This document shows, in pieces, positions 7,673 to 17,800 of a stretch of DNA of 31,961 nucleotides. How positions within the stretch are numbered: position 1 is the stretch's first letter; the number at the start of each line of letters is the position of its first letter. Under the pieces are notes generated by a model. It saw nothing but the letters and a program-made list of their open reading frames with translations. It was not told where the DNA came from and searched no databases. A program made the position numbers and the translations under genes. Source of the DNA: DATCVR01 sp036566745 (GTDB lineage: Bacteria; Actinomycetota; Actinomycetes; Jiangellales; Jiangellaceae); contig DATCVR010000293.1 in NCBI GenBank assembly GCA_036566745.1, forward strand, positions 1 through 31,961, given 5' to 3'.

Positions 7673-8122
7673 TCAGCCGCGGAGCTGGTGAACCTCTGAG
7701 GCCGCGATCACCTTGCGCAGGCCTTCGGCGATGACCTCCGCCTCACGCGCGCTGAGGCGCGACGTGACGTGACGCTCGATGCCGGCCACGTAGGTCGGCG
7801 CCGCCTCGCGACGGCGCGCGCGCCCGTCGTCGGTGATGACGGCGAACGCGGAGCGACGGTCGTCCGGGTTGGGCTGCTTGGTCACCAGGCCGGCCCGCAC
7901 CAGCTCGTCGACGACCCTGCTGACCCGCGAGCGGCTCACCACCGCCAGGTGCCCCAGCTCACCCATGGTCAACCGTCCCTCCGGCGCGGCACTCAGTTCG
8001 AGGAGGACGTCGTACCAGGTCAACGGCAGATTGTGGGTGGTCTGGAGCTCGTGGTCGAGCAATGGGACCACGCTCGCGTGGACCCGGAGCAGCGCCGCCC
8101 AGACCGCTGTCGAGTCACCCAC
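7673..8122 (-). CDS. MarR-family transcriptional regulator
   Basis: About 149 residues from the GTG at 8122. The open frame continues to 8182, but that extension would run through the operator-like repeats and has no family similarity, so I reject it. The winged helix is clear: RLTMGELGHLAVVSRSRVSRVVDELVRAGLV as the HTH, then the wing with NPDDRRSAFAVITDDG, including the DDRR motif of MarR proteins. Flanking helices (LLDHELQTTHNLPLTWYDVL and the C-terminal VTSRLSAREAEVIAEGL) would form the dimer interface. MarR proteins typically repress a divergent gene and release DNA on binding a phenolic or on oxidation. Here the divergent gene is an azoreductase-type quinone reductase, a classic target pair, with palindromes in the shared spacer. 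Confidence 0.85.
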   Translation of the reverse strand: MGDSTAVWAALLRVHASVVPLLDHELQTTHNLPLTWYDVLLELSAAPEGRLTMGELGHLAVVSRSRVSRVVDELVRAGLVTKQPNPDDRRSAFAVITDDGRARRREAAPTYVAGIERHVTSRLSAREAEVIAEGLRKVIAASEVHQLRG

Positions 8123-8142
8123 GCACGCAGCGTACCAATTCT

Positions 8143-8186
8143 TGTGCGTGCGCACAGATCTCTGTATTGTGTGCGTGCGCACGCAC
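8143..8186. promoter_or_regulatory. Twin MarR operator-like repeats in the marR-azoR spacer
   Basis: GTGCGTGCGCAC occurs at 8144-8155 and again at 8171-8182, 27 bases apart. The second copy extends to a perfect 16-bp palindrome (8171-8186). For azoR, TTGTGC at 8143 and TATTGT at 8165 (16-base spacer) could be -35 and -10 boxes. The repeats would then overlap the -35 box and the transcription start, as expected for a repressor controlling both divergent genes. Confidence 0.65.
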
Positions 8187-8206
8187 TTTCTCTACGAGGA
8201 GACCTC

Positions 8207-8836
8207 ATGTCCACGCTGCTGCACATCTCCGCCTCGCCACGCGGCCCGCGGTCCGAGTCGCTGGCCATCGCCGCCACCTTCGTCGAGGCCTTCCGCGACG
8301 CCCATCCGGACGACACCGTGGAGACGTTCGACCTGTGGGACGGCACCCTCCCCCAGTTCGGCCCCGACGCCGCCGCGGCCAAGATGGCCGTCTTCGCCGG
8401 CGAGACTCCCGACGGCCCGGCCGCGACCGCGTGGCGGGTGGCCGCTGACACGTTCGCCCGCTTCGCCGCGGCCGATCAATACCTGTTCAGCGTCCCGATG
8501 TGGAACCACGGGGTGCCCTACATCCTCAAGCAGTTCATCGACGTCATCAGCCAGCCCGGCCTGGTGTTCCGCTTCGACCCGGAGCACGGCTACACCGGCC
8601 TGCTGACCGGCAAGAAGGCCGCCGTGATCTACACCAGCGCGGTCTACGGCCCCGAGCGGGGACCGGCCTTCGGCACCGACTTCCAGGCGCCGTACCTCCG
8701 CGACTGGCTGCGCTGGGCCGGCATCGAGGACGTCTCCGAGGTGGAGTTCCGGCCCGACCTCGTCACCGCCGAGGCCGACGCCGGACGTGCCGCCGCGCAC
8801 GCCGAGGCACGGGATCTGGCCAAGCGGTTCGGCTGA
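8207..8836 (+). CDS. azoR: FMN-dependent NADH:quinone/azo reductase (AzoR family)
   Basis: A 209-residue flavodoxin-like protein, close to the usual family length of about 200. ATG 8207 follows CGAGGAGA. The FMN phosphate loop LLHISASPRGPRSES lies at the N-terminus. The conserved PMWNHGVPYILKQFID segment (about residue 98-113), FRFDPEHGYTGLLTGKKAAVIYTS and the YLRDWLRWAGIEDV region match AzoR/NAD(P)H dehydrogenase (quinone) enzymes. These reduce quinones and azo or nitro compounds by two electrons in the cytosol, protecting against electrophile stress. The gene is divergent from a MarR regulator and shares its operator-like spacer, so induction by quinones or related compounds is likely. TrpPheNAD-type FMNH2 reductases without azo activity belong to the same fold and cannot be excluded. 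Confidence 0.85.
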   Translation: MSTLLHISASPRGPRSESLAIAATFVEAFRDAHPDDTVETFDLWDGTLPQFGPDAAAAKMAVFAGETPDGPAATAWRVAADTFARFAAADQYLFSVPMWNHGVPYILKQFIDVISQPGLVFRFDPEHGYTGLLTGKKAAVIYTSAVYGPERGPAFGTDFQAPYLRDWLRWAGIEDVSEVEFRPDLVTAEADAGRAAAHAEARDLAKRFG

Positions 8837-8876
8837 CCCGCAGTCCGCGCCCGGCCGGCGATCGTTGCCCGGCCGA

Positions 8877-9353
8877 TCACTCGACCTCGGCGCGCACCGC
8901 GGCAACCGCTGCGTCGATCCGGGCGCGCATGCCCGGATCGGCGCGGTCGATCCCGGCGTCGAGCACGGCGGACCACACGAGGTCGCCGCCACGGGTGCGG
9001 CGGCCGGTCACCCGGACCCCACGCCGGCCGTCGATCGGGACGAACCGGGTCAGGACCACGCTGGCCGTGACCCGCTCGCGCACGACGTCGACCAGCCGGC
9101 CGGGGGTGGTGATCTGTAGCCGATGGCGCGCCGAGCGGGCGCTCGCCGTGGCCACCTCGACGACGAGGAGGGTGTCGTCGTCGCCATCCCAGGTCGCCCG
9201 CTCGATCTCGTCCCACGCGAGGGCCCGGCCGGGCATCACCAGCCGATCGGTGGTGGCCACGATGTCTCCGTGCGGTCCGGAGGCCGCGGCAAGCACCCGC
9301 TCGCCGCGCTCGAGACCTTCGACTCGGGGGAGGTCGCGCCGTCGCCATGCCAC
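8877..9353 (-). CDS. Conserved actinobacterial protein of unknown function, PH-like N-terminal region
   Basis: A 158-residue soluble protein that I cannot assign to a named family. From MAWRRRDLP the first half has the alternating beta pattern GERVLAAASGPHGDIVATTDRL... ALAWDEIERATWDGDDDTLLVVEV, reminiscent of the PH-like fold of many small actinobacterial proteins. The second half has VRERVTASVVLTRFVPIDGRRGVRVTGRRT, then an aspartate- and arginine-rich helix ending IDAAVAAVRAEVE. No signal peptide or catalytic motif is seen. It lies directly downstream of the sigma factor gene on the same strand, 35 bases away, so co-transcription is plausible. The coding frame is well supported by codon bias. 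Confidence 0.65.
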   Translation of the reverse strand: MAWRRRDLPRVEGLERGERVLAAASGPHGDIVATTDRLVMPGRALAWDEIERATWDGDDDTLLVVEVATASARSARHRLQITTPGRLVDVVRERVTASVVLTRFVPIDGRRGVRVTGRRTRGGDLVWSAVLDAGIDRADPGMRARIDAAVAAVRAEVE

Positions 9354-9388
9354 CCGACGAGCTTAGTCAGGTGATCGGACCGACCAGG

Positions 9389-10450
9389 TCAGCGGAGGTA
9401 CTCGCGAAGTTCTCCGGCCCGGCCCCCGGCTCGGAGCTTGCCCAGCGTGCGGCCCTCGATCTGCCGGATCCGTTCGCGGGTGACCCCGAAGTGGCGTCCA
9501 ACCTCTTCGAGGGTGCGCGCCCGGCCGTCGTCGAGGCCGTATCGCAGCCGCACGACGGCGCGCTCGCGCTCGCTCAGCCCGGCCAGCACGTGCTCGACGT
9601 GGTCACGCAGCATCGAGCGGGCCACGGCCTCGGCCGGCGCGAGCGCGTCGGCGTCCTCGACCAGGTCGCCCAGCGAGGTCTCGGCGCGCTCCCCCACCGG
9701 GGCCTGCAGGCTGACCGGGTCCTCGGCGTACGAGAGCAGCTCGGCGACCTTCTGCGGATGCAGCGACGTGGCCACGGCCAGCTCGGCCACGCTGGGCTCG
9801 CGGGCATGGGCCTGGGACATCGCGCGCAAGGCCCGCAGCACGCGGTTCATCTCGTCGACGACATGGACCGGCAGCCGGATCGTGCGCCCCTGGTCGGCGA
9901 GCGCCCGGCTGATGGCCTGGCGGATCCACCACGTGGCGTAGGTCGAGAACTTGAATCCCTTGGCGTAGTCGAACCGCTCGACGGCGCGGATCAGGCCGAG
10001 ATTTCCCTCCTGGACGAGGTCGAGCAGCGGCAGTCCACGACGTGCGTATCGCCGGGCCACCGAGACGACCAGGCGGAGGTTGGCCTCGATCAGCCGCGAC
10101 TTGGCGTCGTTGCCGAGGCGGACGATCTCGGCCAGGTCGGCGCGCTCGCGTGAGTCGGTGCCGCCCCGCGAGAGCCGCTCGTCGGCCAGCACGCCGGCTT
10201 CGACCGCACGGGCCAGGCTCACCTCGTCGGCGGCCGTGAGCAGCGGAATCGCGCCGATCTCATGGAGATAGCGCCGGACCAGGTCGGAGCCGACCCCGCG
10301 TTCGCCCACAGCCGCCGCGCGCGGCGTCGATCTGTCGCGCGCGCCCGGATGGGCCGGCTCGGCCCGGCCCGCGACAGGCTCGCGAGCGGTCTCGTCGTGA
10401 CCGTCCCGCTGACTGGGAACTACGGCACGTGCCATGGTCGTTCGCGCCAC
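9389..10450 (-). CDS. Group 2 RNA polymerase sigma-70 factor (HrdB/SigB-like)
   Basis: About 353 residues. Region 1.2 (DLVRRYLHEIGAIPLLTAAD), region 2 (ANLRLVVSVARRYARRGLP, LLDLVQEGNLGLIRAVERFD, KGFKFSTYATWWIRQAISRA with RTIRLPVH), region 3, and region 4 (LSERERAVVRLRYGLDD... TLEEVGRHFGVTRERIRQIE) are all present. There is no long acidic region 1.1, so this is a primary-like but non-essential group 2 factor rather than the housekeeping sigma. Such factors recognise promoters close to TTGACA/TATAAT and help in stationary phase or stress. The start is uncertain: the frame reaches GTG 10495, but the best Shine-Dalgarno (GAGGTGG) precedes GTG 10450, and ATG 10435 is a third choice. Upstream, 10496-10642 holds no clear gene. 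Confidence 0.9.
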   Translation of the reverse strand: MARTTMARAVVPSQRDGHDETAREPVAGRAEPAHPGARDRSTPRAAAVGERGVGSDLVRRYLHEIGAIPLLTAADEVSLARAVEAGVLADERLSRGGTDSRERADLAEIVRLGNDAKSRLIEANLRLVVSVARRYARRGLPLLDLVQEGNLGLIRAVERFDYAKGFKFSTYATWWIRQAISRALADQGRTIRLPVHVVDEMNRVLRALRAMSQAHAREPSVAELAVATSLHPQKVAELLSYAEDPVSLQAPVGERAETSLGDLVEDADALAPAEAVARSMLRDHVEHVLAGLSERERAVVRLRYGLDDGRARTLEEVGRHFGVTRERIRQIEGRTLGKLRAGGRAGELREYLR

Positions 10451-10642
10451 CGACACCACCTCGCGTCCGTAGCGCACCAGTGTGCCCCGGTTCACCCCCG
10501 GCCGACCAGACCCCGTCCATCTCCTGAAAGATCAGAGCTCCACGAGGCCTTCTCCCGCAACACTAGGCCTGCAGGACTGCTTCGGCACCAGAATCCGTGG
10601 TGAACGTGATCATTCGCGCTGGTGAGGAAGGGGAGTCGGCGA

Positions 10643-11650
10643 TCATGAGGAGGTGCTGAAGGCGGCGTCGAACGCCGACGACGGCGGGTCGAACAGCTGC
10701 GAGCGGACGAACCGCAGAGCCTCCGGAGCGCCATGCAATCGGTCCATCCCGGCGTCCTCCCACTCGATCGAGATCGGACCGTCGTATCCGATGGTGTTCA
10801 GCATCCGGAAGCAGGCCTCCCACGGGACGTCGCCGTGACCGGTCGAGACGAAGTCCCAGCCGCGCCGCGGGTCCGCCCAGGCGAGGTGCGAGCCCAGCCG
10901 GCCGTTGCGGCCGTTGCCAACCTGCTTCTTCGCGTCCTTGCAGTCGACGTGGTAGATCCGGTCGCGGAAGTCCCAGAGGAAGCCCGCCGGGTCGAGGTCC
11001 TGCCAGATCATGTGGCTCGGGTCCCAGTTGAGGCCGAACGCCGGTCGATGCCCGATGGCCTCCAGGGTCCGCACGGTCGTCCAGTAGTCGTAGGCGATCT
11101 CGGACGGATGGACCTCATGCGCGAATCGGACGCCGACCTCGTCGAACACGTCCAGGATCGGGTTCCAGCGATCGGCGAAGTCCCGGTATCCCGCGTCGAC
11201 CAGCTCCTCGGAGACCGGCGGGAACATCGCCACGTACTTCCAGATCGACGAGCCCGTGAAGCCCACGACCGTGTCGACGCCGAGGCGGGCCGCGGCCCGG
11301 GCCGTCATCTTCATCTCCTCCGCCGCGCGCTGCCGCACCCCCTCGGGATCGCCGTCGCCCCAGATCCGGTCCGGCAGGATGTCGCGGTGTCGCGCGTCGA
11401 TCGGGTCGTCGCACACCGCCTGCCCCTTGAGGTGGTTGGAGATCGCCCACACCTTCAGGCCGTGCTTCTCCAGGACGTCGCGGCGGGAGCGCAGGTACGC
11501 GTCGTCCTCGGCGGCCCGCCATACGTCGAGGTGGTCACCCCAGCACGCGATCTCGAGGCCGTCGTACCCCCATTCCGAGGCCAGCCGGGCGACCTCCTCG
11601 AACGGCAGATCCGCCCACTGGCCGGTGAACAGCGTGATCGGTCGGCTCAT
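10643..11650 (-). CDS. Sugar phosphate isomerase/epimerase-family TIM-barrel protein (longer copy)
   Basis: 335 residues from ATG 11650, which follows GGGGAGAGGGAAGC. The frame is open to 11725 but that part crosses the upstream palindrome. The protein is a xylose isomerase-like TIM barrel (AP endonuclease family 2): WGYDGLEIACWGDHLDV near the N-terminus, GLKVWAISNHLKGQAVCDD, RLGVDTVVGFTGSSIWKY, RFAHEVHPSEIAYD, FGLNWDPSHMIWQ, IYHVDCKDAKKQ, and PISIEWEDAGMD at the end. Glu and His/Asp residues at strand ends (HEVHPSE, DPSH, HVDCKD, EWED) match the usual divalent-metal site. Relatives isomerise or epimerise free sugars or perform beta-elimination on 3-keto-glycosides. It is the last gene of the minus-strand sugar cluster, separated from the giant ThuA gene by two strong structured elements, so it may have its own promoter. 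Confidence 0.85.
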   Translation of the reverse strand: MSRPITLFTGQWADLPFEEVARLASEWGYDGLEIACWGDHLDVWRAAEDDAYLRSRRDVLEKHGLKVWAISNHLKGQAVCDDPIDARHRDILPDRIWGDGDPEGVRQRAAEEMKMTARAAARLGVDTVVGFTGSSIWKYVAMFPPVSEELVDAGYRDFADRWNPILDVFDEVGVRFAHEVHPSEIAYDYWTTVRTLEAIGHRPAFGLNWDPSHMIWQDLDPAGFLWDFRDRIYHVDCKDAKKQVGNGRNGRLGSHLAWADPRRGWDFVSTGHGDVPWEACFRMLNTIGYDGPISIEWEDAGMDRLHGAPEALRFVRSQLFDPPSSAFDAAFSTSS

Positions 11651-11668
11651 GCTTCCCTCTCCCCTTCC

Positions 11669-11723
11669 GGTGATCGTCGGAGGATCCTGGCACTCTGACA
11701 GCCAGAATCCTCCAACGATCACC
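11669..11723. repeat. 23-bp imperfect inverted repeat upstream of the isomerase gene
   Basis: Arms 11669-11691 and 11701-11723 pair at 21 of 23 positions around a 9-base loop. The two mismatches are C opposite A, which become G-U wobbles in minus-strand RNA. The element ends 19 bases before the isomerase ATG at 11650, just upstream of its ribosome binding site. It may be an operator, an RNA hairpin or a dispersed palindromic repeat. Confidence 0.8.
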
Positions 11724-11731
11724 ACATTGGA

Positions 11732-11808
11732 GACGGGGGCCCGGCCGGCACCGAGCCCCCGTCGTCTGCGGGTGGCGGACGGGGACCGGTGCCGGCCGAT
11801 CCCCGTCC
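11732..11808 (-). terminator. Tandem hairpins with mutually complementary loops, behind the giant ThuA gene
   Basis: Hairpin A pairs 11732-11740 with 11755-11763 and hairpin B pairs 11777-11785 with 11800-11808; each has a 9-bp perfect stem and 14-base loop. Loop A positions 11742-11753 (CGGCCGGCACCG) are the exact reverse complement of loop B positions 11787-11798. The pair can therefore form two hairpins, a kissing complex or one long hairpin. The element lies five bases after the giant gene's stop codon, so transcription termination is the likeliest role. Confidence 0.7.
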
Positions 11809-11813
11809 CGACA

Positions 11814-14800
11814 TCAGAGCTGTGACTTCAGCGACTCCGCGATCGCGAGCAGGTTCGCGCGCGCCGCCTGGTCCTTCACTCCCTTCGCCACGCTGACGAA
11901 GCGGTCGAGCGAGGCTCGCGCCTGGCCGTCCAGCCCGTCCTCGGCCAGCCGCTCCGCGACATCGAGGTGGGTCCGCAGCTGGATCGACTGGCTGAGCGTG
12001 ATCGCCCGGTCGGCCCGGTACTGCGTGATCACCGCTCGCGCTCCGTCCCAGGTGGCGACAACCGTGAACGCCACGCTCGACTCGGTCACGTGCCCGGCCT
12101 GGTCCGTCGCGGTCACCGCGAGCTGGTGAGCCCCGACGCCGGGGGTGAGCGTCGAGGGGTTCTCGATCGCCTCCCCGTCGAGGGTCACGTCGACCCCTGC
12201 GACCCCGGAGGTGGCGTCCTCGGCCGAGGCGACCAGCTCGATCGCCGCGCCGAGGTCGTACGACCCGCCTTCCTCGACGCCCGTGACCGACACCACTGGG
12301 GCGGTGGCGTCCAGCTGGACGGTCACCGCGACCGGCTCGGAGACGTTGCCGGCCTCGTCCGTGCCGCGGACCTGGACCTCGTGTACCCCGTCGTCGGCAA
12401 CCGCGAGCGGCTCGGTGTACGCCGCCCAGTCCCCGTCGCCGGCCTTGGCCTCCAAGGCGACCACGCCGCCACGGTCGTCGGTGCCGGTCGCGGTGAGCGT
12501 GACCGGCGAGACGTACCAGCCGTGGGCGCCGTCGGGCTCGGCCGGATCGACCGCGACATCGACCACCGGCGGCACCGTGTCCGGCTCCTCGTCCTCCACC
12601 AGGCGGAAGTAGTCGAAGGCCACCGTCACGGGAGTCTCCTGGTCCGGGCCGATCGCCATCACCCCGAACGACGTCATCGGGGCGTCGTTCGTCACCGGGT
12701 CGCCGAGCGGCGTCCAGGTGACCCCGCCGTCACTGATCCAGCCGGTGTAGGTGTCGCCAGTCTTGGCCAGGCGGAGGTAGTACCAGCCGCTCTCCGAGGT
12801 CTCGGCGACGTCGACGTTTCGGTTGCCGCCGTTGCCGAACGAGCCGTTGCGCTCGGAGACCAGCTCGGCGCGGAGGTCGGTCGGCGAGGACGCCGCGTTG
12901 GTGGCCACGACGTCGAGCTTCACGTAGTCGTCGTCACCGCCGTACGCCAGCAGACCGGCCAGCTGCCACTGGTGCAGCATCGTCGGCGTCAGCCGGGTCT
13001 CGATCGTCCAGTCGCCCTCGGGCAGCTCCTGCAGCACGAAGTTGCGCGGGCCCTGGTTGTCCGAGCCGTTGATGTCCCCCGGCTGGGTGACGATCTTGAG
13101 CGACCCGCCCGACACGGCGACCTTCGAGGAGTCGTAGCGCACCACCGAGTCCCAGCGGCACCCGTCGAGCGCGTCGCCGTCGAACTCCTCGGAGGGTTCC
13201 CGCACGCCGTCGTCGTCGAGGTCCGGCGTGATGGTGAAGTGGTCGAACGACGCCGACACCTCGGTGGCCCCGGTGTCGCCGGCCGCCACCAGCCCGATCG
13301 TCGCGCCGTCGAGCACCGCCGCCGAGCTGTCCAGCGCGGTCCAGCTCTCGCCATCGGCCGAGTACGCCGCCGTGAGTGCCGAGCCGTCGCTGGTCAGCTT
13401 GAGGTGGACGGTGGACGGGAAGTCGGCGGGCAGGGCCTGGTTGTCGTGCCAGGTCCGGGTGCCGCCGGCCTCGGTCTGGAACTCCAGCAGCCGGCCGCCG
13501 CTGTTGTTGCGGGTGAAGGCGAGCTTGACGTAGTCGTCGTCGCCCTCGTGCAGGAGCAGGCCGGCGTGCTGCCAGTGCCTGGTGTGGGCGAGGTTCACCG
13601 TGGTGGTGACCTCCCAGGCGCCGTCGCGGGCCGGCTGGCCCACGTAGCTGATCGGTCCGGTGACACCCTCGTTGATGTCGCCCTGGGGCACCGGCAGCAC
13701 GAGCGCGCCGCCGGCCAGGGTGGCCTCCTGGTCGGGAGCCGTGCGGACCGTCGTCCAGCGGGTGTCGTTCAGTGCCGTGCCGTCGAAGCCGTCGGTGCCG
13801 GAGACCAGGCAGACCGGCCCGGGTTCGGGCTCGGGATCCGGCCCGGGCGGCTCGTCGGTGAGCGTGAAGCCGCTGAACTCCACGGTACTGGTGGCGCTGG
13901 CGCTGTGCGCGGTGACCGCCAGGCCGATGTCCTGCACCGATGCTGCTCCCGGCAGCGTCACCGGCGGTCCGGCCGCGGTGAAGTTCTCACCGTCCTTGCT
14001 CCAGTACGCGGTGTACTGGTCGCCGTCGCGGGCGATCCGGACCCACGCCGGATAGCTGGTGGTACTGGCACCCGTACTCGCGTCGAGCTGGCCGTTGCCG
14101 TCGGTGTCGCGCAACCACTCGAAGCCGAGACCCGGACGGAGCATCATCGCGGCGTACCCCGGCGAGCTGCCCGGCGCCGTGACGTCGTTGCGGACGATGA
14201 GACCCGCCTTGGCGGAGTTGTTGGAGTTGGTCTGGCTCTCGATCTTCACCGTGGCGGTCCACTGCTCGCCGATGGCACCCGGCAGGTACACGGCGCCGTA
14301 CTCGTCGGTGCCCTGCCACATGTTCGAGCCGCCGGAGTCGATCACCCAGGTGTCGGAGTCCGGCCGGTCGAACGTGGTCGTGGTGTTGGTGAACTCCTGC
14401 CAGTCGCCGTAGAGGTCGCCCACCTCGGCCACCACGATGCGCGAGGTCGTGCTGACCCCGTTGTCGTTCGTGGCGACCGCCGTGAGCTGGTACCGCTTCT
14501 CCTCGGTGGCGTTCCAGACCGCCTCGTACGGAGCCTCGGTGTCGACGCCGATCGAGGCGCCGTCGACGAGGAACTCCACCTGGGTGATCGTGTTCTCGGC
14601 GTCGGAGGCGTCGGCCGTGACCGCGATCTCTCCCGGCTCGAGGTCGTCGTCGGGACCTGGAGCGGTGATGGCGACCTTCGGCTTGGACGTCGGCGAGACG
14701 CCCTTGCCGTCGGCCTCGACGAAGTTGAGCCGACGCTCGCCCGCACCCGGGAAGACCGCGTACAGGGTGAACGTCTGGCCCGGATCGTCGACGGTGACGC

Positions 14801-17800
14801 GCACGTCGGTGTAGCTCGACGCGCCGGTCGCGGGCACCTCGGCGGTGCCGAGCAGTTCGCCGTCGGGGGCATCGCGCCGCAGCTCGATCGTGCCGGCCGT
14901 GGCGGCCGACGCCCGCAGCACGAGTGCGTCGACATTGTGCAGGTTGACCGGGTCGTAGGACGCCCACGCGCCGTCCTGTCCGGCGATCGCGGTGCCGTGT
15001 CCCTCGACGTCACGCGAGGGCGCCGTGGTGGTGCCCTCCGAGTCGGTGACGAACTCGGCCTCGCGCTGCTTCGGGAACAGCCGGGTGATGTCCGAGCCGG
15101 TCAGGGCCGGGATTCCACCTTCGCCACCGGTGTCGGTGTAACGCCCGTCGAGGACGTAGAAGACGTTCATGTCCTCGCCGTGCCCGCCGCCCAGGGCCGT
15201 GACGGCGGTGCCGGTCCGTCCGGTGAACGGCTCGCTCGGGTGGGCGTGCTCGTCGTGACCGAGGCCCGGCTGGATGATCACCTCAGCGTCGTCGATCGTG
15301 GCGTCCTCAGCGTCGGTGACCGAGAGATCCCAGCTCACCTCGTCGCCGAAGTCGAAGAACCCGCCGTCGGGCGGCAAGGTGAACTCGACCTCGGGACGGG
15401 TGTTGCCCACGGTGATCGGCACGACGGTCGTGCCGGTCTTGCCGTGCGGGTCGGTGACGGTCAGCCGGGCGTCGAACACGCCGTTGGCCGGGTAGGTGTG
15501 GGTGGCGTCGGGCTCGGTCGCGTCGACGGTGCCGTCGCCCTCGAAGTCCCACGCGTAGGTCAGCGCCTCGTCCTCGGGATCCGTGCTGCCGGTGCCGTCG
15601 AAGCTCACCTCGAGCGGCGCGATGCCGGAGTCCGGCGAGGCGTCGGCGTGGGCGATCGGCGAGCGCGAGCCGGAGATGTAGTCGACGCGGTACAGCCCCG
15701 AGTTCGGGTTGTCCCGGCCGAATCCACCGCCCCAGTCCAGGACGTACATCGAGCCCTCGGGGCCGAACTTCGAGTCGATCGGCGCCAGGAACTGCTCGTT
15801 GGTGAGGATCGGGTTGACCTTCTCGACGGCTCCGCTGCCCTCACCGTCGAGGATCATCGAGTACATCTTGTTGCGGGCCCACTCGTAGAAGAACGGCTTG
15901 CCGTCGTAGGACTCGGGGAACTTGGTGTCCGACTCCAGCGCGGGGTCGTAGGAGTAGAACGGGCCGCCCATCGGGGCCAGTCCGCCCCCCTGGGGGATCA
16001 CCGACGGCACCGACGAGCGCTGGTAGCCGTACCACATCCGCGGCGCCTTGGCGGCCGGGAGCTCGGTGAGGCCGGTGTTGCCCGCGGAGTCGTTGACCGG
16101 TGCGGCGCAGTCGAAGTAGTCGCCCACGACGACCGGGTTCGGCCGGTAGTCCACGTCGCGGAACGGCTCGTTGTTGCCCATGCACAACGGCCAGCCGTAG
16201 AAGCCGGGCTCGGTGATGTAGTTCCACTCGCTGATGCCGGCCGGCCCGCGGTTGGGGTTGTCGCTGCCGTTGTCCGGGGAGTAGTCGGCCAGCCCGATCG
16301 CGCCGGTCTCCTGGTCGACGGAGAACCGGAACGGGTTGCGGAACCCCATGGCGTAGATCTCCGGGAGGGTCTTCTCGGTCCCCGGCGGGAACATGTTGCC
16401 CTCGGGGATCGTGTACGTCCCGTCCGGCTCCGGATGGATGCGGAGCAGCTTGCCGCGCAGGTCGTTGGTGTTGGCCGAGGTGGCGCGGGCGTCGTGGAAG
16501 GTGCCCGGGCGCTCGGACAGCGGCGCGTAGCCGCCGGACGGCTCGGAGTGGGGGTTCACGTCGTCGCCCACGCTGAGGTACAGGTTGCCCTGGGCGTCGA
16601 AGTCGAGGCCGCCGCCGGTGTGGCCGGGCTCGTCGGGCAGCCTCCGGGCCGGCACCTCGAGCAGCACCTTCTCGGTCGCCGGGTCGATCTGCGAGCCCGC
16701 GCCGACGGTGAAGCGCGACAGCCGGTTGAAGAAGATCGCCGGGTCCGTGTCGTCCGTGCTGGCTGGCGAGTAGTAGACGTAGAGGTGGCCGGTGTCGGCG
16801 AACGCCGGATCGAGCGCGATGCCCAGCAGGCCGTCCTCGCCGCCGGAGTACACCGGGATGGTCACCGCCGTGGACGTGACCTGCGTCGCTGGGTCGTAGA
16901 CCCGGATCTGGCCGCGGACCAGCTCGGTGTAGAACACCCGGCCGTCCGGCGCCACGTCGATCGCGAACGGTGCGCTGGTGTTCTGGTCCAGCGGCACCTT
17001 CTCGAACTGGTTCCAGTCGGTGCCGCCGCAGTCGCCCTCGACCATCCCGGCCGCCCATTGAACGCCGCCCACGATGTGCTGCACGAGGTCCGGCTCACCG
17101 GTGTAATGCGCGCCGAAGTGGCCCATGCCGGTCATCCAGGCGCGACCGCCGTCGTAGTTCTTGCACCACGAGATGGGGTGGTCGTAGCCCATGGCGTTGC
17201 CACCGGCGTCGTAGGTGGTCTCGTCCATGGTGGCCAGCACGTGGGCGTCGCCACGGACGTTCAGCGCGTAGTTGTACCACTCGTCCGCGCGGTCCCAGCG
17301 CTGCGGGAGGTGTTCTGTCGAGGGGTGGGTCTGGTCCTCGACGCGCACCGTGCCGGGCAGGCCCGGGCTCGTCCCGGTGGCCGCGTGACCAGGCATGAGC
17401 GTGCCGATCATCTCGTCCCACCAGGCGTAGTTGCCCCGCATGTCAGTGGCGTTGTGGATGGCGACGATGCCGCCGCCGGCCTGCTGGTACCGCTCGAGGG
17501 CGGCCTTCTGCTCGGCGTTCCACGGGTCGCCCGAGGCCTGGAACATCACCAGCGCGTCGAAGCGGGCGAGGTCCTCGTCGTTGAAGATCGCGGCGTCCTC
17601 GGTGTGTTCGGAGCTGATGCCCGCCGCCGTGAAGGCCGCTTGCAGCACCGGCGTGCCCTGCTCGATCGCTTCGGTGTGCCGGAACTGCGTGGTCTTGGTG
17701 AAGATCAGGACATGGGCCTCGCCGTGCTCGCCGTCGTGGCCGGGATGGGCCGACGACGGGACGAACGACAGCAGCGAGAAGGCCAACAGGGCGGCGAGGG

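Noticed and set aside
8123..8182. N-terminal extension of the MarR regulator
   Set aside because: It would be encoded by the operator repeats and shows no family similarity; GTG 8122 gives the normal MarR length.
10260..10520. Small minus-strand gene starting at ATG 10520 behind TCAGGAG
   Set aside because: It overlaps the sigma factor's N-terminus in another frame and its sequence is Gly/Arg low complexity with no conserved features.
11670..11722. Terminal inverted repeats of an insertion sequence
   Set aside because: Only a 9-base loop separates the arms, no transposase is near, and no flanking target duplication is seen.
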